Virus record (IMG/VR): IMGVR_UViG_3300041407_000352
Coordinates: 1 to 58,007 of that record
Reading direction: 5' to 3' (one strand)
From: a virus
Length of the DNA stretch: 58,007 bases
The notes under the pieces: model-generated
Told to the model about the DNA's origin: nothing
Seen by the model: only the letters and a program-made list of their open reading frames with translations
Databases searched by the model: none
Part shown: piece after piece, positions 22,870-31,653 of the stretch
Numbering within the stretch: the stretch's first letter is position 1
Layout of the letters: every line of letters begins with the position of its first letter
Program-made: the position numbers and the translations under genes

Positions 22870-23613
22870 TTACTTGGGCAATTGCAGATATGCGGTTTGG
22901 CCGTGCTTGCGCTGGTAATCGCGCTTTTGCTCGGAGGTCATTTCGGAGCGTTTGAATGCAGCCTGGCCGCCACCCCCGCCCGGGGCTTGTGTGCCTGAAG
23001 CCCTTGGCCACAGGTGAGGCGCGCTTTCGCGCAGTGATTCCGCCCATTCGAGCGGAGTCAGTGGGGTTTTGCCGTCTTTGCCGAGGATGGTCTGGCCAGA
23101 CTCATCGACGGCGACCGCTTCTCCCTCTTCATTCAGTGAGAAAACGCCCTTGGCGCGCAGGATGATGTCGTCGGTTGCTTCCGGCAGAGCGCCGGCTTTC
23201 AGTGCAGCACCGCGCACCGAGTCGCCCAGGACTTTGCCCTGGAACTTGGCAGCGAAGGCTTCTGCCTTCTCGGCGCGCGTGGTGATCGCCTTCAGTTGTT
23301 TGTCGGTATCAGCACGCAGGCGCTCGGTGCGACGGTTAAAGACTTCGTCCACCTTGCCCTCTGTCAGCAGCTTGGTTTCTTCGTCCTGGCCGGCCCGACT
23401 CAGCAGACCTTTGACGGCGTCGATGTCGATACCTTCAAACTGGGTTTCGAACTGGGTCAGCTTGCCGGTGGTGTCTTTCAGCTTGCCCAGCAGCTCCGTA
23501 TTTTTGGTTTTCAAGCCTGAAACGGATGCTTCAACGGCAGTCGCGATAGCAGCCTTGATTGCCGGGTTATCCAGGTCGATTTCGTTATCTTCTGCCACTT
23601 TGATGCACCCCAT
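22870..23613 (-). CDS. Capsid scaffolding protein
   Basis: The protein of up to 247 aa is almost wholly helical. Residues about 25-130 form a coiled coil (LKTKNTELLGKLKDTTGKLT), and the C-terminus is basic and Gly/Gln-rich. It directly precedes the capsid gene, the standard scaffold position. ATG 23613 has a weak SD; GTG at 23598 (MAEDNE-like start) is an alternative. Confidence 0.82.
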   Translation of the reverse strand: MGCIKVAEDNEIDLDNPAIKAAIATAVEASVSGLKTKNTELLGKLKDTTGKLTQFETQFEGIDIDAVKGLLSRAGQDEETKLLTEGKVDEVFNRRTERLRADTDKQLKAITTRAEKAEAFAAKFQGKVLGDSVRGAALKAGALPEATDDIILRAKGVFSLNEEGEAVAVDESGQTILGKDGKTPLTPLEWAESLRESAPHLWPRASGTQAPGGGGGQAAFKRSEMTSEQKRDYQRKHGQTAYLQLPK

Positions 23614-23640
23614 GGGTATGTGCCGCCCGCTTTGCAGGCA

Positions 23641-23663
23641 TAAAAAAACCCGCTAAGTGCGGG
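23641..23663 (-). terminator. Hairpin and T-run upstream of the scaffold gene
   Basis: Minus-strand CCCGC-actta-GCGGG is followed by TTTTTTTA. It lies in the gap between MuF and scaffold, next to the plus-strand gene at 23728. Confidence 0.65.
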
Positions 23664-23727
23664 CGCATTTAATTAGAATCTCGGTCTCACTTTCGCTTAG
23701 AAAAGTGAGTTGTAGGATAGGAATCCA

Positions 23728-24225
23728 ATGAGCGAAGCAGCCAACACCAGCAAGTTCAGCATCATATTTCCCGTCGCATGCACGCTGATCGGAGTCTTCG
23801 CCACAAGCACCTTCACTTGGCTAACTAGCTATCAAACGGCATCCCTGAACCAGAAAAGCGCGTGTATTCAGCGGATAGACACACAGGAAAAACTTCTCAG
23901 GGAGAAAGGTGAGACTTTTCTCGCAGCAATGGGGGACATGCTCAATTATTCAATTTTTCCGAAAACCTCCACCGCCCGAGAACTGGCGGAAAATGCAGGC
24001 CCCCTTATCAAGGCGGGAGTCGTGATGTCTGCATATGCCCCGCCAGAGCTTGGGCTCAGGTCAATGATGATCTCCAACTCAGTTCGAGCAGGAGCTCTTG
24101 CTTCTATGCACAAGCTCGACGAGGAAGCTGCAATGGGAACAATCGACGAGTCCTTCGGAAAGTGGCACTCCGCTTATTACGATGCGCTGAACTCACTCGA
24201 TAAGCAGCGTCAAAAGTGTGAATAA
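23728..24225 (+). CDS. Membrane-anchored accessory protein, 165 aa
   Basis: ATG follows ATAGGAAT. Residues about 11-32 are one hydrophobic helix (IIFPVACTLIGVFATSTFTW), followed by a mostly helical soluble part with two Cys (positions about 46 and 164). It is read against the head operon and sits between the MuF and scaffold genes. An inverted repeat CACTTT...AAAGTG precedes it. These are signs of a moron expressed in the lysogen. The topology suggests a single-pass inner-membrane protein. Superinfection exclusion is possible but not shown. Confidence 0.75.
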   Translation: MSEAANTSKFSIIFPVACTLIGVFATSTFTWLTSYQTASLNQKSACIQRIDTQEKLLREKGETFLAAMGDMLNYSIFPKTSTARELAENAGPLIKAGVVMSAYAPPELGLRSMMISNSVRAGALASMHKLDEEAAMGTIDESFGKWHSAYYDALNSLDKQRQKCE

Positions 24226-24226
24226 C

Positions 24227-25312
24227 TCAGATCCCTGCGCGCTCAAAAGCCAAGGGTTCCAGCTCCTTCATCTGCGCCAGGTTCAAAGGCGCAAAGTTGC
24301 GATCGAGCTGTAGGTCGGCAAATCGCTCAACGCTCAACCCGCCTTCACGGAACAGCTTGGCCCGAACAGGACCTATCGCCACGTCCTGAAACGCCGCCGG
24401 TTGCTGCTGAAGCCAGTGGTAGTAATCGAGGCTCGCACTGACCTGCCCCGCCCCACCAGCACCGACCGAAGCGCGCGTTGCGTCCTTGGCAAACATCTCG
24501 CTGAGCTTGGTCAGCATAATGAACGTGGTGCGGCAGTTCGGGTGAAACGGCGGCCGAGGGCCAGAGTTAACTGGAAAGCGCCGCTTGTCCATCGAGCGAC
24601 ATTGCTGGCTGGTCTTGCTATCCAGGGTGGCGACCATTTCAATCTCGGCCACGATGTCCGTGTTGGCTTTGGCCACTTCCATGCGAGCCTGTGACGACAC
24701 ATGCTGAATCGCGGTGTGCACGACCGTGCTGGCATTGCGATTGGTCGTAGCCAGGACGCCGTCCTTGTACCCCGCCGCGTTGGTGCCTCGGATATTGCGG
24801 ATGACTTGGAAGTTCGTCTGCCCCTCGAAGAATCCCTGTCGAATAGTGCCGGTAACTCGCTCCCGCTCGGCAGTGGTCCAGCCCTTGATGAAAGACTTCA
24901 GCAGCTTCCCGCCGCTGGTGCCGCGCACGCTGAGTGGATTCGTCAGCACCGCCGCCCTGATCGCCGCCGCCGTAGGCGCCGCAACGTCGAGCGAGACGCC
25001 GACCGGCGCAGACCTGGCCAAGCTTGTGGCCTCGAACTCAGCTTCATAGTTGGCAATGTCGATCAGGTCGAGGTTCAGCTGCACGCTGTAGCGATCGAAT
25101 ATGCCCAACAGCAAACTATCCACTTCCTTCAGCAGCGCTTCCAAGCGCTTCGCGTTGTACTCGGTCAGGTCCGACTGAGTCAGCCGGTCACGGATCGAGC
25201 GGTCGATCTCCTTCAGGAACGGAGCGAACTTGCCGACCTCCCCTGCCTTGAGCTTTTCGAGAAAAACCGCGTGCCTGATCGTGGCGTCAAGGATTGCTTG
25301 GTTTACCGCCAT
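24227..25312 (-). CDS. MuF-type head morphogenesis / minor capsid protein
   Basis: The 361-aa product contains the Mu gpF signature near the C-terminal half: WxATLDSKTSxxCR-like TLDSKTSQQCRSMDKR, then PPFHPNCRTT. These proteins enter the head with DNA or help assembly. The N-terminal half is helical. The gene overlaps the portal gene by 26 nt. Confidence 0.9.
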   Translation of the reverse strand: MAVNQAILDATIRHAVFLEKLKAGEVGKFAPFLKEIDRSIRDRLTQSDLTEYNAKRLEALLKEVDSLLLGIFDRYSVQLNLDLIDIANYEAEFEATSLARSAPVGVSLDVAAPTAAAIRAAVLTNPLSVRGTSGGKLLKSFIKGWTTAERERVTGTIRQGFFEGQTNFQVIRNIRGTNAAGYKDGVLATTNRNASTVVHTAIQHVSSQARMEVAKANTDIVAEIEMVATLDSKTSQQCRSMDKRRFPVNSGPRPPFHPNCRTTFIMLTKLSEMFAKDATRASVGAGGAGQVSASLDYYHWLQQQPAAFQDVAIGPVRAKLFREGGLSVERFADLQLDRNFAPLNLAQMKELEPLAFERAGI

Positions 25313-26702
25313 TTGGTGTTACCTCATCATCCAGGCCCAGGCCGTCGCCCTGCTCTTGAAGCTCGCCATCAATCTGCAAGTCCGTGCGCTCCGGGGCAAT
25401 CAAGCCTAGTTTGCGCAGATAAGACCGCAGATCCGCCTTCGCGAAGCCACCGTTCTGCCACAGGCCAACCAAGGCAGTGATCATTTGCGGATCAGCCGTC
25501 AGCTCAACGAATTCCTGATTGACCTGGTAGGCGACCTTGTCGGAAACACCCATGTACTGGCCGCACCACATGATCGCTCGGGTATAGGCCTCGCTGACGT
25601 TCGCCACGCAGCCGGCCAGCACCGATGTCGATGCAGACTGATCGCCGCGAGACTCGGTAGCCGTTTTGGCCGCCAATGAAGCGACAACCATGCGAGCACC
25701 CAGCTCGATCATCATCTGGTTCTTGTCGTTCATTGCCTCCCTGACCAGAGTGTTCGGCAATGGCTGCGCGTAGCCGAATGCGCCACCGACTGGCAACATC
25801 ATTGGGGCGCGGGAGCCGACGTAAACGCCGTTCTTCTCCATCCAGTCGCGCCATTGCTCATCCAAACCAGAAATCCACGGCTGAGCCTGGCCACACCAGA
25901 AGACGCTGTCTTCGTAGTCGGCGCTGTTGCGGTAATGCCCCAGATTGATCATCGCGATGTCGTACAGCGGCGACTCGTCGATTGACGGATCGTTGTTTTG
26001 CGCGCCGACGAAGGTGAACGGGATTTCCTTAAGCCTTCCGGTGATTCCTTCAGGAGTGAATGTGTCCGTGACCTCAAGCGGCCCGCCACCTCTCGGCCCG
26101 GACCGACGCCAAACTCGGCAAACGAAGCCATCAGGCTCAAGCGCAAGCTCACGGAACTGCTCGATCACCTTGAAGCCAAAACCGTCCTCAACCTCCAGCA
26201 TCTCCCGCAGTACGACCAGCGTCAGAACGTTGTGACCATTCACCATGCCGGTGCGCCAGTTAATTATGTCCTCGGCGCAATACGACAGGATCACCGAGTG
26301 ACCACCAGCACCATTGTCTTGGTGGTAATCGACGTACAGGCCGTGCCGACCAGCCTCCAGCACCTTTTCAAGCGTGCCTTGCGAGTGCTGGTAGATGCTC
26401 ACTCCTGAGCCGTTGGCATTGTCCTGCAAATACTCCAACTTCTTCGGTACATCGAGCGTCGGGTCTTTATGGAAGGCTAAGCCCAGCAAGCCGTTGCGTG
26501 TGTGCCCAGTAGCGTTCTTGAATACGGCGCGCTCGCGATATGCCTTGTTTCGGTCGGCGTTCTCAGGCGACTTGTCGTGAGCGTTAATGTACGGCAACCG
26601 AGAAACCACCCGGTGCTGACCGGCGCAGATATCGCGAACGGTAGCCCAACGCTCCAGCACTTCGATGTAATCCGCCCGCTTGAAGGAGACGTCGTTGCTC
26701 AT
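25287..26702 (-). CDS. Portal protein (DUF4055 type)
   Basis: The 471-aa length and the N-terminal sequence YIEVLERWATVRDICAGQHR, then FKNATGHTRNGLLGLAFHKDP, match the DUF4055 portal family. It starts with an ATGA overlap to the large terminase and is followed by MuF. It forms the dodecameric channel for DNA entry. Confidence 0.9.
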   Translation of the reverse strand: MSNDVSFKRADYIEVLERWATVRDICAGQHRVVSRLPYINAHDKSPENADRNKAYRERAVFKNATGHTRNGLLGLAFHKDPTLDVPKKLEYLQDNANGSGVSIYQHSQGTLEKVLEAGRHGLYVDYHQDNGAGGHSVILSYCAEDIINWRTGMVNGHNVLTLVVLREMLEVEDGFGFKVIEQFRELALEPDGFVCRVWRRSGPRGGGPLEVTDTFTPEGITGRLKEIPFTFVGAQNNDPSIDESPLYDIAMINLGHYRNSADYEDSVFWCGQAQPWISGLDEQWRDWMEKNGVYVGSRAPMMLPVGGAFGYAQPLPNTLVREAMNDKNQMMIELGARMVVASLAAKTATESRGDQSASTSVLAGCVANVSEAYTRAIMWCGQYMGVSDKVAYQVNQEFVELTADPQMITALVGLWQNGGFAKADLRSYLRKLGLIAPERTDLQIDGELQEQGDGLGLDDEVTPNGGKPSNP

Positions 26703-28000
26703 CGGGCGTATCCCATTTTGATTGCGGTGACCGGCTTGATAATCGGGTACTCGCGGTGAATGAAGTAACCACCGCCGTCGTTGGCGTGGTCGTTGCCTTG
26801 GCTCTTGTCCGGCTCGCCGTTGGGCGCCCAGATCTGTTGCTCAAGGCCATCGGCATACGTCGGGCAGGTGAACGGGTTGACCAGGTAACGCCGCTCGCCC
26901 TGCGCGTTGCAGAACATGGCGTTCATGGCGTTGATCCGATCCTTCACAGGCGGGTTGGCCGCCGGCGCGATGACTGTGAAGCCTGCCTGCTTGAGCATGG
27001 CGATATCCGTGACGCTAGCGTTGACCGACTTGCGCGAATCACCAGAGGCGTCCGGGTAGATCCGAATCTCGCAGGTCTTCTTGTAGTCGTTACCGGTGTG
27101 CTCCCAGTAGCGTTCCTTGATACGACGGATCATGTCCGGCGTGTCGTAGCCATCCATCAGCTCATCCACCGCGCGGGGAAGACCTTGGTCACGTTTGACG
27201 TGGGTCACCGCTGCCATCTTGCCGACGTTGAAGTCCATGCCGATGAACAGGGGCTCACCCGGCTGCACAGTGTCGAAGCACTGATTCAGCTTGCGGTCGT
27301 ACGTGTGGTAGATCGAACCGGACGTCAGGTTGACGAACTGGCCGTTCAGGTATGCGAGGATCAGCTGCGGCGGATACGACTCCATCAGCGATTCGATGTA
27401 GTCGCTTGGCAGATTCAGCTCGTTGTCGAACGTGCTGGCCTGCACGAGGCCGTACATCTCGTTCAGCTTCGGCTTGTCGCGGAGCTGCTTCACGAACTGC
27501 AGGAAGACGAACTTGAAACCTTCCGGCGTCGTGGTTACGTCCACCCCGTTCTTCAATCCCGGCAGGTTGTAACGCATCCGGGCGATGATCTTGCGCCAGG
27601 CCTGCTGCGCCTTGATCGACGTCAGCACGTCCAACTCATCCACCAGGGCGTGGCCAATCTTGAAACCGACGATGGTCTGCGGCTTCTCCATCGACCGGCA
27701 AATCACAGTGCCGCGATACTGCCGGCCGCTGTAGATGTGAACCTCGTGGTTCGCCTGGTTGATCTTGGTCTTCAGGCCCCAGTCAAAGGCCACCTCTTCC
27801 ACTGTCGGATAGAAGATGTCCCGGATCTGCGGGTAAGTCGGTGCGAAGTAGCCAGCGTTGACACCGGGCCACTCCATGAAGTGCTTGCACAGCGCCGAGC
27901 ATCCGACCCAGGTCTTTCCTGAGCCGAACCCTGCAACGAATGCGCGGAATTTGTGAGGCAGTGTGAGGAAGTGAGCCTGCGGAACGTTAAGGCTCGGCAT
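26699..28000 (-). CDS. Terminase large subunit
   Basis: The 433-aa product has a Walker A GFGSGKT (G24-T30), Walker B LVDELD (D121-E122), and a C-terminal RNaseH-like nuclease beginning FIGMDFNVGK, with later Asp residues such as PDASGD. ATG 28000 follows GAGGAAG, so that start was taken over one 5 codons earlier. It overlaps the small subunit and the portal. Confidence 0.94.
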   Translation of the reverse strand: MPSLNVPQAHFLTLPHKFRAFVAGFGSGKTWVGCSALCKHFMEWPGVNAGYFAPTYPQIRDIFYPTVEEVAFDWGLKTKINQANHEVHIYSGRQYRGTVICRSMEKPQTIVGFKIGHALVDELDVLTSIKAQQAWRKIIARMRYNLPGLKNGVDVTTTPEGFKFVFLQFVKQLRDKPKLNEMYGLVQASTFDNELNLPSDYIESLMESYPPQLILAYLNGQFVNLTSGSIYHTYDRKLNQCFDTVQPGEPLFIGMDFNVGKMAAVTHVKRDQGLPRAVDELMDGYDTPDMIRRIKERYWEHTGNDYKKTCEIRIYPDASGDSRKSVNASVTDIAMLKQAGFTVIAPAANPPVKDRINAMNAMFCNAQGERRYLVNPFTCPTYADGLEQQIWAPNGEPDKSQGNDHANDGGGYFIHREYPIIKPVTAIKMGYAR

Positions 28001-28448
28001 TCGGCTTCCTCGCATCCACCACGTCTACTTGAATGCGGGTGGGGATTGCCGGCTCTTCGTCCGGCTCATCTTTACGGTGCCGGTTGACGTAGATGTCACC
28101 GACTTCCTTCGCGGCCTGCTCCAGCAACTGGGCAGTCAGCGACATGTTCTTGGACTTCTCGGCCTTCTCAGCCATGCGGCCGAGTGTCCGGAGTCGATAT
28201 GCTCGGTTGGCGATCGGGATATCTGCCGTCTCTTCGCGAAAACGCTTACGGGTGTCGTGAAACAGCGTCACCCACTTCTTCGCCAAGTCACGGCCTGCAC
28301 GCTTGGTCGGGTCTTGGGCTTCGCATTGCTGACGGCTGACTTCAATGCCGAACTCTTCTCGGACAGCCGCTGCAACCTGCGAAGGAGTGTCAAAGCACGC
28401 CAAGGCCTGAACCATGAAGCCTTTCACCTCACTGTTCAGGGCTGCCAT
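27987..28448 (-). CDS. Terminase small subunit (DUF2280 type)
   Basis: The 153-aa product begins MAALNSEVKGFMVQALACFD, then VAAAVREEFGIEVSRQQCE, the helix-turn-helix of DUF2280 small terminases, followed by WVTLFHDTRKRF. It overlaps the large subunit by 14 nt. It recognises the packaging site, which is not identified here. Confidence 0.9.
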   Translation of the reverse strand: MAALNSEVKGFMVQALACFDTPSQVAAAVREEFGIEVSRQQCEAQDPTKRAGRDLAKKWVTLFHDTRKRFREETADIPIANRAYRLRTLGRMAEKAEKSKNMSLTAQLLEQAAKEVGDIYVNRHRKDEPDEEPAIPTRIQVDVVDARKPNAEP

Positions 28449-28479
28449 AGGGTAATTTCCGTCTTGGGTCTGTCAGGGG

Positions 28480-29103
28480 TCAGGCCGATCTGAGCAGACA
28501 GGTTCCGCAGGCCCTCGATATGTTCAATTTCCCCACCTCAGCAGGACTGTTTGCAGCATCCACCAACGCTTGAACGTCTGGGCTCGCACCGTAGCGGCGG
28601 ACCACACCGACGAACTCTTCGACGTCGTGTCCGCGCATCTCAAGCTTGGGCAGACCTTCTTGGGTGAACTTGGGTGCGCCGTACTGATCCTTCGCCTGGG
28701 CGATGTGATAAAGCTCATGCTCAACCAGCGCGCAGAAGTCAGCGTCGCTGCACTGCGAGCAGTAGTCGGCAGCCAAAGTGATGATGAAGGCCGGCACATC
28801 GCCGAACCAATCCATCATCTGTTGTTCCATCCGGGCTTTCTGCCATCCACCTGCGCGGAACGCTACCTGTTCCGCCTGACCTACGACCGTTCGTCCCTTT
28901 TTGCTGAATGCAGCCGATGCCCACATCACGCGGATGTCAGCGTCGATCAGATGGGTATGGTCTTCGTTGTGGATGCTGCCGGTATCGGAAAGTATCTCGG
29001 CTTGGAGCCACTCCCATACTTCCGGAGCTGGAGTGAGGCGTATGCCGAAGTTGGGCTGCAGAGACAGGTCAAGCAGAGACTCAGGCGGGATAGGTCTGTC
29101 CAT
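28480..29103 (-). CDS. Putative phage metallopeptidase (HExxH type)
   Basis: The 207-aa product has a zincin motif HELYH (in LVEHELYHIAQAKD), followed 25 residues later by RGHDVEEF, which could supply the third ligand. Such genes often sit next to small terminase genes in Pseudomonas phages. C-terminal Cys (ACGTC) is also seen. Substrate unknown. Confidence 0.83.
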   Translation of the reverse strand: MDRPIPPESLLDLSLQPNFGIRLTPAPEVWEWLQAEILSDTGSIHNEDHTHLIDADIRVMWASAAFSKKGRTVVGQAEQVAFRAGGWQKARMEQQMMDWFGDVPAFIITLAADYCSQCSDADFCALVEHELYHIAQAKDQYGAPKFTQEGLPKLEMRGHDVEEFVGVVRRYGASPDVQALVDAANSPAEVGKLNISRACGTCLLRSA

Positions 29104-29141
29104 TGCCCACCTGAAGTTCTACACATGTGAAAGGGTTGTTG

Positions 29142-29645
29142 TTAGCGGATACCCAGGGCACTAGAGGACAAAGCATCAAACTGGTCAGCAGGATTTCTTC
29201 CAAGAGCAGTGGTGATTGCGAGGGCAAGCGTGAAGTATTGATTTCGACGATATTGCGGCACACTAAAGCGATTGGACTCTTCACCGGAGAACTCCGAGAT
29301 AATCGTTCCATCCTCCCTGATGTCCAGAAAATAAACTTCTATCCAGATGTCTCGATCCAGGCTGTCGGTGAACTTCCGCTCAAATGAGTAGCGGCCGTAA
29401 AGCCCGCCATCATCAAGAAATACCAATAATTTAGCGCGCGCCTCGCCAAACGGGCTTGAAATCCGAGCCGATTGCCCGTCCTCGGAATGCACCAAATTCA
29501 CCCCAAACGTTTCTGCATCCTCGCTTGCAAACTCGCTCGCCAACGCAACAATAACTTTCCTCGCGTAACCCCGGATTTCCTCGGCGGCGCTTTTTGCATC
29601 TCGCGCTCGATCGGCAATGCTCATATTGAGTTCAGGAAAGGCCAT
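29142..29645 (-). CDS. Hypothetical protein, 167 aa
   Basis: ATG 29645 has GGAG 9 nt upstream; an ATG two codons earlier is too close to it. The N-terminal third is an amphipathic helix (DRARDAKSAAEEIRGYARKV), followed by a beta-sheet region. No motif is recognised. It shows somewhat lower GC than the head genes, so it may be an accessory gene at the end of the late leader. Confidence 0.7.
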   Translation of the reverse strand: MAFPELNMSIADRARDAKSAAEEIRGYARKVIVALASEFASEDAETFGVNLVHSEDGQSARISSPFGEARAKLLVFLDDGGLYGRYSFERKFTDSLDRDIWIEVYFLDIREDGTIISEFSGEESNRFSVPQYRRNQYFTLALAITTALGRNPADQFDALSSSALGIR

Positions 29646-29792
29646 GCTCATTCACTCCATTAATTGTGCGCATGAGTATGGCAGTGCTTCGCGCACCTCG
29701 CCGGCGACTAAGGACGCTTCATCAGCCCGCCACCTTCTTCAAGTCGATTGGTCTATGGTTATCCAACTGATCAACTCATAGAGGAAATTCGA

Positions 29793-29981
29793 ATGATCGA
29801 GCGCATCACTGAGGGCCTGGTAGTGCAGGCTGCCAGGGAGTGTGCGGCGCGGAAGAATGAAAGCGATGCGACTGCCGTAGCCAATGCTCAGGAAGCGATG
29901 GTTGCGCTCAAGGTCAAGCTCAGCTCAGAGGAATACGATCAAGCATTGGCAAAGCTTTATCGCGAGTATGAGGAGTCCTAA
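29793..29981 (+). CDS. Small hypothetical protein, 62 aa
   Basis: ATG 29793 follows GAGGAA. A wholly helical, charged protein (MIERITEGLVVQAARECAAR ... EEYDQALAKLYREYEES). It is on the plus strand between leftward genes. Unknown function; it could be a small DNA- or protein-binding adaptor. Confidence 0.68.
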   Translation: MIERITEGLVVQAARECAARKNESDATAVANAQEAMVALKVKLSSEEYDQALAKLYREYEES

Positions 29982-29992
29982 CGCATACGTGA

Positions 29993-30181
29993 TCAGCTCA
30001 CCATGATGTTGGTTTGCACCTGGGCGTGCCCCTGCAAGAGTGATACGACCAAGCCCTGAGGCAGGCCGGCGGACTTGGCAGCGTCTACCGCTTTGGCGAT
30101 GGCGCTATCCAACTCGGTGACGACCTTATTGATGTCCGGGCTCATCGGCAGAGCGTGGCGCAATCGGGTCACGTTGCTCAT
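29993..30181 (-). CDS. Small hypothetical protein, 62 aa
   Basis: ATG 30181 follows TGGAGAG. The product (MSNVTRLRHALPMSPDINKV, then helices) is soluble. A 36-nt palindrome lies 14 nt upstream of its start, so it could be regulated by a factor binding there. Family unknown. Confidence 0.68.
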   Translation of the reverse strand: MSNVTRLRHALPMSPDINKVVTELDSAIAKAVDAAKSAGLPQGLVVSLLQGHAQVQTNIMVS

Positions 30182-30195
30182 GCTCTCTCCAATGT

Positions 30196-30231
30196 CGCGA
30201 CACAATTTGCTGATTCGCGAAACGTGTCGCG
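30196..30231. repeat. 36-nt palindromic element, copy A
   Basis: CGCGACAC at 30196-30203 pairs with GTGTCGCG at 30224-30231. The inner arms are imperfect (two mismatches). It shares 13+10+13 geometry with copies at 37344-37379 and 47104-47139. This copy is intergenic, between the spanin stop and a small gene's start. Confidence 0.8.
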
Positions 30232-30241
30232 AACTACCTGT

Positions 30242-30739
30242 TCATCTGTTCATCTGTGCAGCCGAGTAAGCCGCCTCACACGCAACGCCGGCTATTCGGC
30301 TTCGATCAAGCGCTGCTGCCAGGCTTCCCGCTGTTTCGTCAGCGCTTCTACGCAAGTCGGCGAGCAGAACGGTAAGGTCGGCTCTTGCCTTGCCTCCGCT
30401 GGCAATCTCGGCAGCACAGGACTTTCGGGCGGCAAGCAGATTGGTGATTTGCTGCTGCAAGCTGCGAGCGCGGCCGTCAGCAATAACAACGGCAGCCGTA
30501 ACATGCTCAGCCTTGGTTTTCGCATCGTCGGAGACTCGGTTGATGTCATCAGTGATTTGCCGTTGCAGGCGCAGCGTGTTGCCGAGCGACGTCACCCTAG
30601 CTGTGGCCATGTCTCGCTCGGTCGCTACGGTTGCGCGATCAGCCTTTACGGCATCCAACCGCCACGAGAGGTAGCCGATGGATACCAGCGCAACGAGGAC
30701 GACCCACAACCACGTCGGAACCATCCGCAGAAAACTCAT
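30242..30739 (-). CDS. Inner-membrane spanin Rz (DUF2514 type)
   Basis: The 165-aa product has one N-terminal transmembrane helix (WLWVVLVALVSIGYL) and a periplasmic helical coiled-coil region. It ends RSRIAGVACEAAYSAAQMNR, as in DUF2514 i-spanins. With Rz1 it fuses inner and outer membranes in the last step of lysis. Its ATG overlaps the holin stop (ATGA). Confidence 0.9.
   Translation of the reverse strand: MSFLRMVPTWLWVVLVALVSIGYLSWRLDAVKADRATVATERDMATARVTSLGNTLRLQRQITDDINRVSDDAKTKAEHVTAAVVIADGRARSLQQQITNLLAARKSCAAEIASGGKARADLTVLLADLRRSADETAGSLAAALDRSRIAGVACEAAYSAAQMNR
30292..30504 (-). CDS. Outer-membrane spanin Rz1, embedded in Rz
   Basis: It is read in a different frame inside Rz. MLRLPLLLLTAALAAC is a lipoprotein signal with lipobox LAAC, followed by a Pro-rich region (LPPESPVLPRLPAEARQEP) and a short C-terminal helix. 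AAGG lies 6 nt before the ATG at 30504; an in-frame ATG at 30525 has no SD. The nested arrangement is that of lambda Rz/Rz1. Confidence 0.87.
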   Translation of the reverse strand: MLRLPLLLLTAALAACSSKSPICLPPESPVLPRLPAEARQEPTLPFCSPTCVEALTKQREAWQQRLIEAE

Positions 30740-31080
30740 GGGATCTTTCTCTCCGATGCCTTTCTGACTTTGTCGCAGGCCATGCAGTGCTCACAGTTCA
30801 GCGTACGGCAGAGCCAGGCCTTCACCGGCTGCCAGAACGTGACCATGAAGATGTGGCGGGCGCCGGCCAGTGCCAGGGACACATGCAGCGTCAGTCCGGC
30901 GGTGGTCGGGCCGAAGAAGATGTTCTGACTCCGAACCATCACCACAAATCCGCTAATGGCGATCGTCGAGTAGATCAGCTTCCCAAGGATGCCGTCCCTT
31001 ACCTTCCCGCTCAGTACGCACCAGGTCGCCCAGAGCGAAATCAGGCCGACCGCGATGGAGTTGATCAGTTCGTAGTTCAT
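30736..31080 (-). CDS. Holin or antiholin, candidate 1
   Basis: The 114-aa product has three hydrophobic segments (about 7-24, 33-52, 58-82) and a Cys-rich basic C-terminus (WLCRTLNCEHCMACDKVRK). Overlaps the spanin by ATGA and the previous gene by ATGA. Position between a second small membrane gene and the spanins fits a holin/antiholin pair. Which one makes the lethal hole cannot be told from sequence. Confidence 0.75.
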   Translation of the reverse strand: MNYELINSIAVGLISLWATWCVLSGKVRDGILGKLIYSTIAISGFVVMVRSQNIFFGPTTAGLTLHVSLALAGARHIFMVTFWQPVKAWLCRTLNCEHCMACDKVRKASERKIP

Positions 31081-31409
31081 GGTGGATTGCCTCCCCCGAA
31101 CCGCTGGCGAATGAACGCCCAGAGGTCAGCGGCTTTTATGGCGCGGGTGATCGCAGCAATCAGCGATCCGCCGAAGGTGCCAAGCAGGAAGCCGATACCG
31201 GCAACGCTGCGAGGCTCGACGACGCCGAGGTAGGTGCTGACCAGACCCGTCAAGTAATGGGCGCAGGCAGCACCCGAGAAAATGAAGATCACCCAGGCCT
31301 TTCGGTCCACCAGGTCGTCCCGGTGCCACCAACTCGCAGCGATTGCCCCGAGCAGTCCAGCTGTGAACCATGTATCCAACCTGTCGAGCAGGCGGTAGAG
31401 AAGCTCCAT
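31077..31409 (-). CDS. Holin or antiholin, candidate 2
   Basis: The 110-aa product has three hydrophobic segments (about 14-28, 37-60, 68-88) with a short charged C-terminus. It is first in the lysis cassette and translationally coupled to the next membrane gene. The endolysin they serve is 27 kb away, at 3.2 kb at the end of the late operon. Confidence 0.78.
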   Translation of the reverse strand: MELLYRLLDRLDTWFTAGLLGAIAASWWHRDDLVDRKAWVIFIFSGAACAHYLTGLVSTYLGVVEPRSVAGIGFLLGTFGGSLIAAITRAIKAADLWAFIRQRFGGGNPP

Positions 31410-31450
31410 GCGCTCGACTCCGTTGGCATGACGTGAATTGAATCAGCTCC

Positions 31451-31508
31451 AACAGCACTCCCAGCTCAGAGCGATGGGTGCGGTGGAGCCGAAAACGAAA
31501 AAGCCCCG
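31451..31508. repeat. 58-nt direct repeat, copy 1, with terminator
   Basis: It shares most positions with 32359-32416 (blocks CACTCCCAGCTC and GAGCCGAAAACGAAAAAGC). It ends at an A-run that is followed by a stem (AGCCCCGGC/GCTGAGGCT, one mismatch), a likely leftward terminator. The two copies flank the plus-strand gene pair at 31654-32146. Confidence 0.75.
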
Positions 31509-31653
31509 GCAAATGCTGAGGCTCGAAAAATTTGGTGCTGACAAAGCTAAACCTTATTCCAAACAGCAAATTATGTATTGTCAGACAATTATTTGAATCT
31601 TTCCCATCACCAAATATCACTTATCTCATGAGCCAGAAAAAGGAGCAGTACTC

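Noticed and set aside
26756-27922. Long plus-strand open frame (388 aa) opposite the terminase
   Set aside because: It mirrors the strong terminase gene with Walker motifs and has no protein-like domain or SD.
30155-30928. Plus-strand open frame over the spanin and holin genes
   Set aside because: Antisense to well-supported Rz/Rz1 and holin genes. It contains the peptide from palindrome copy A, which I treat as a feature of the palindrome.
31577-31589. Palindrome ATTGTCAGACAAT as an operator
   Set aside because: Isolated, with no second copy and no promoter boxes at good spacing. Could be chance.
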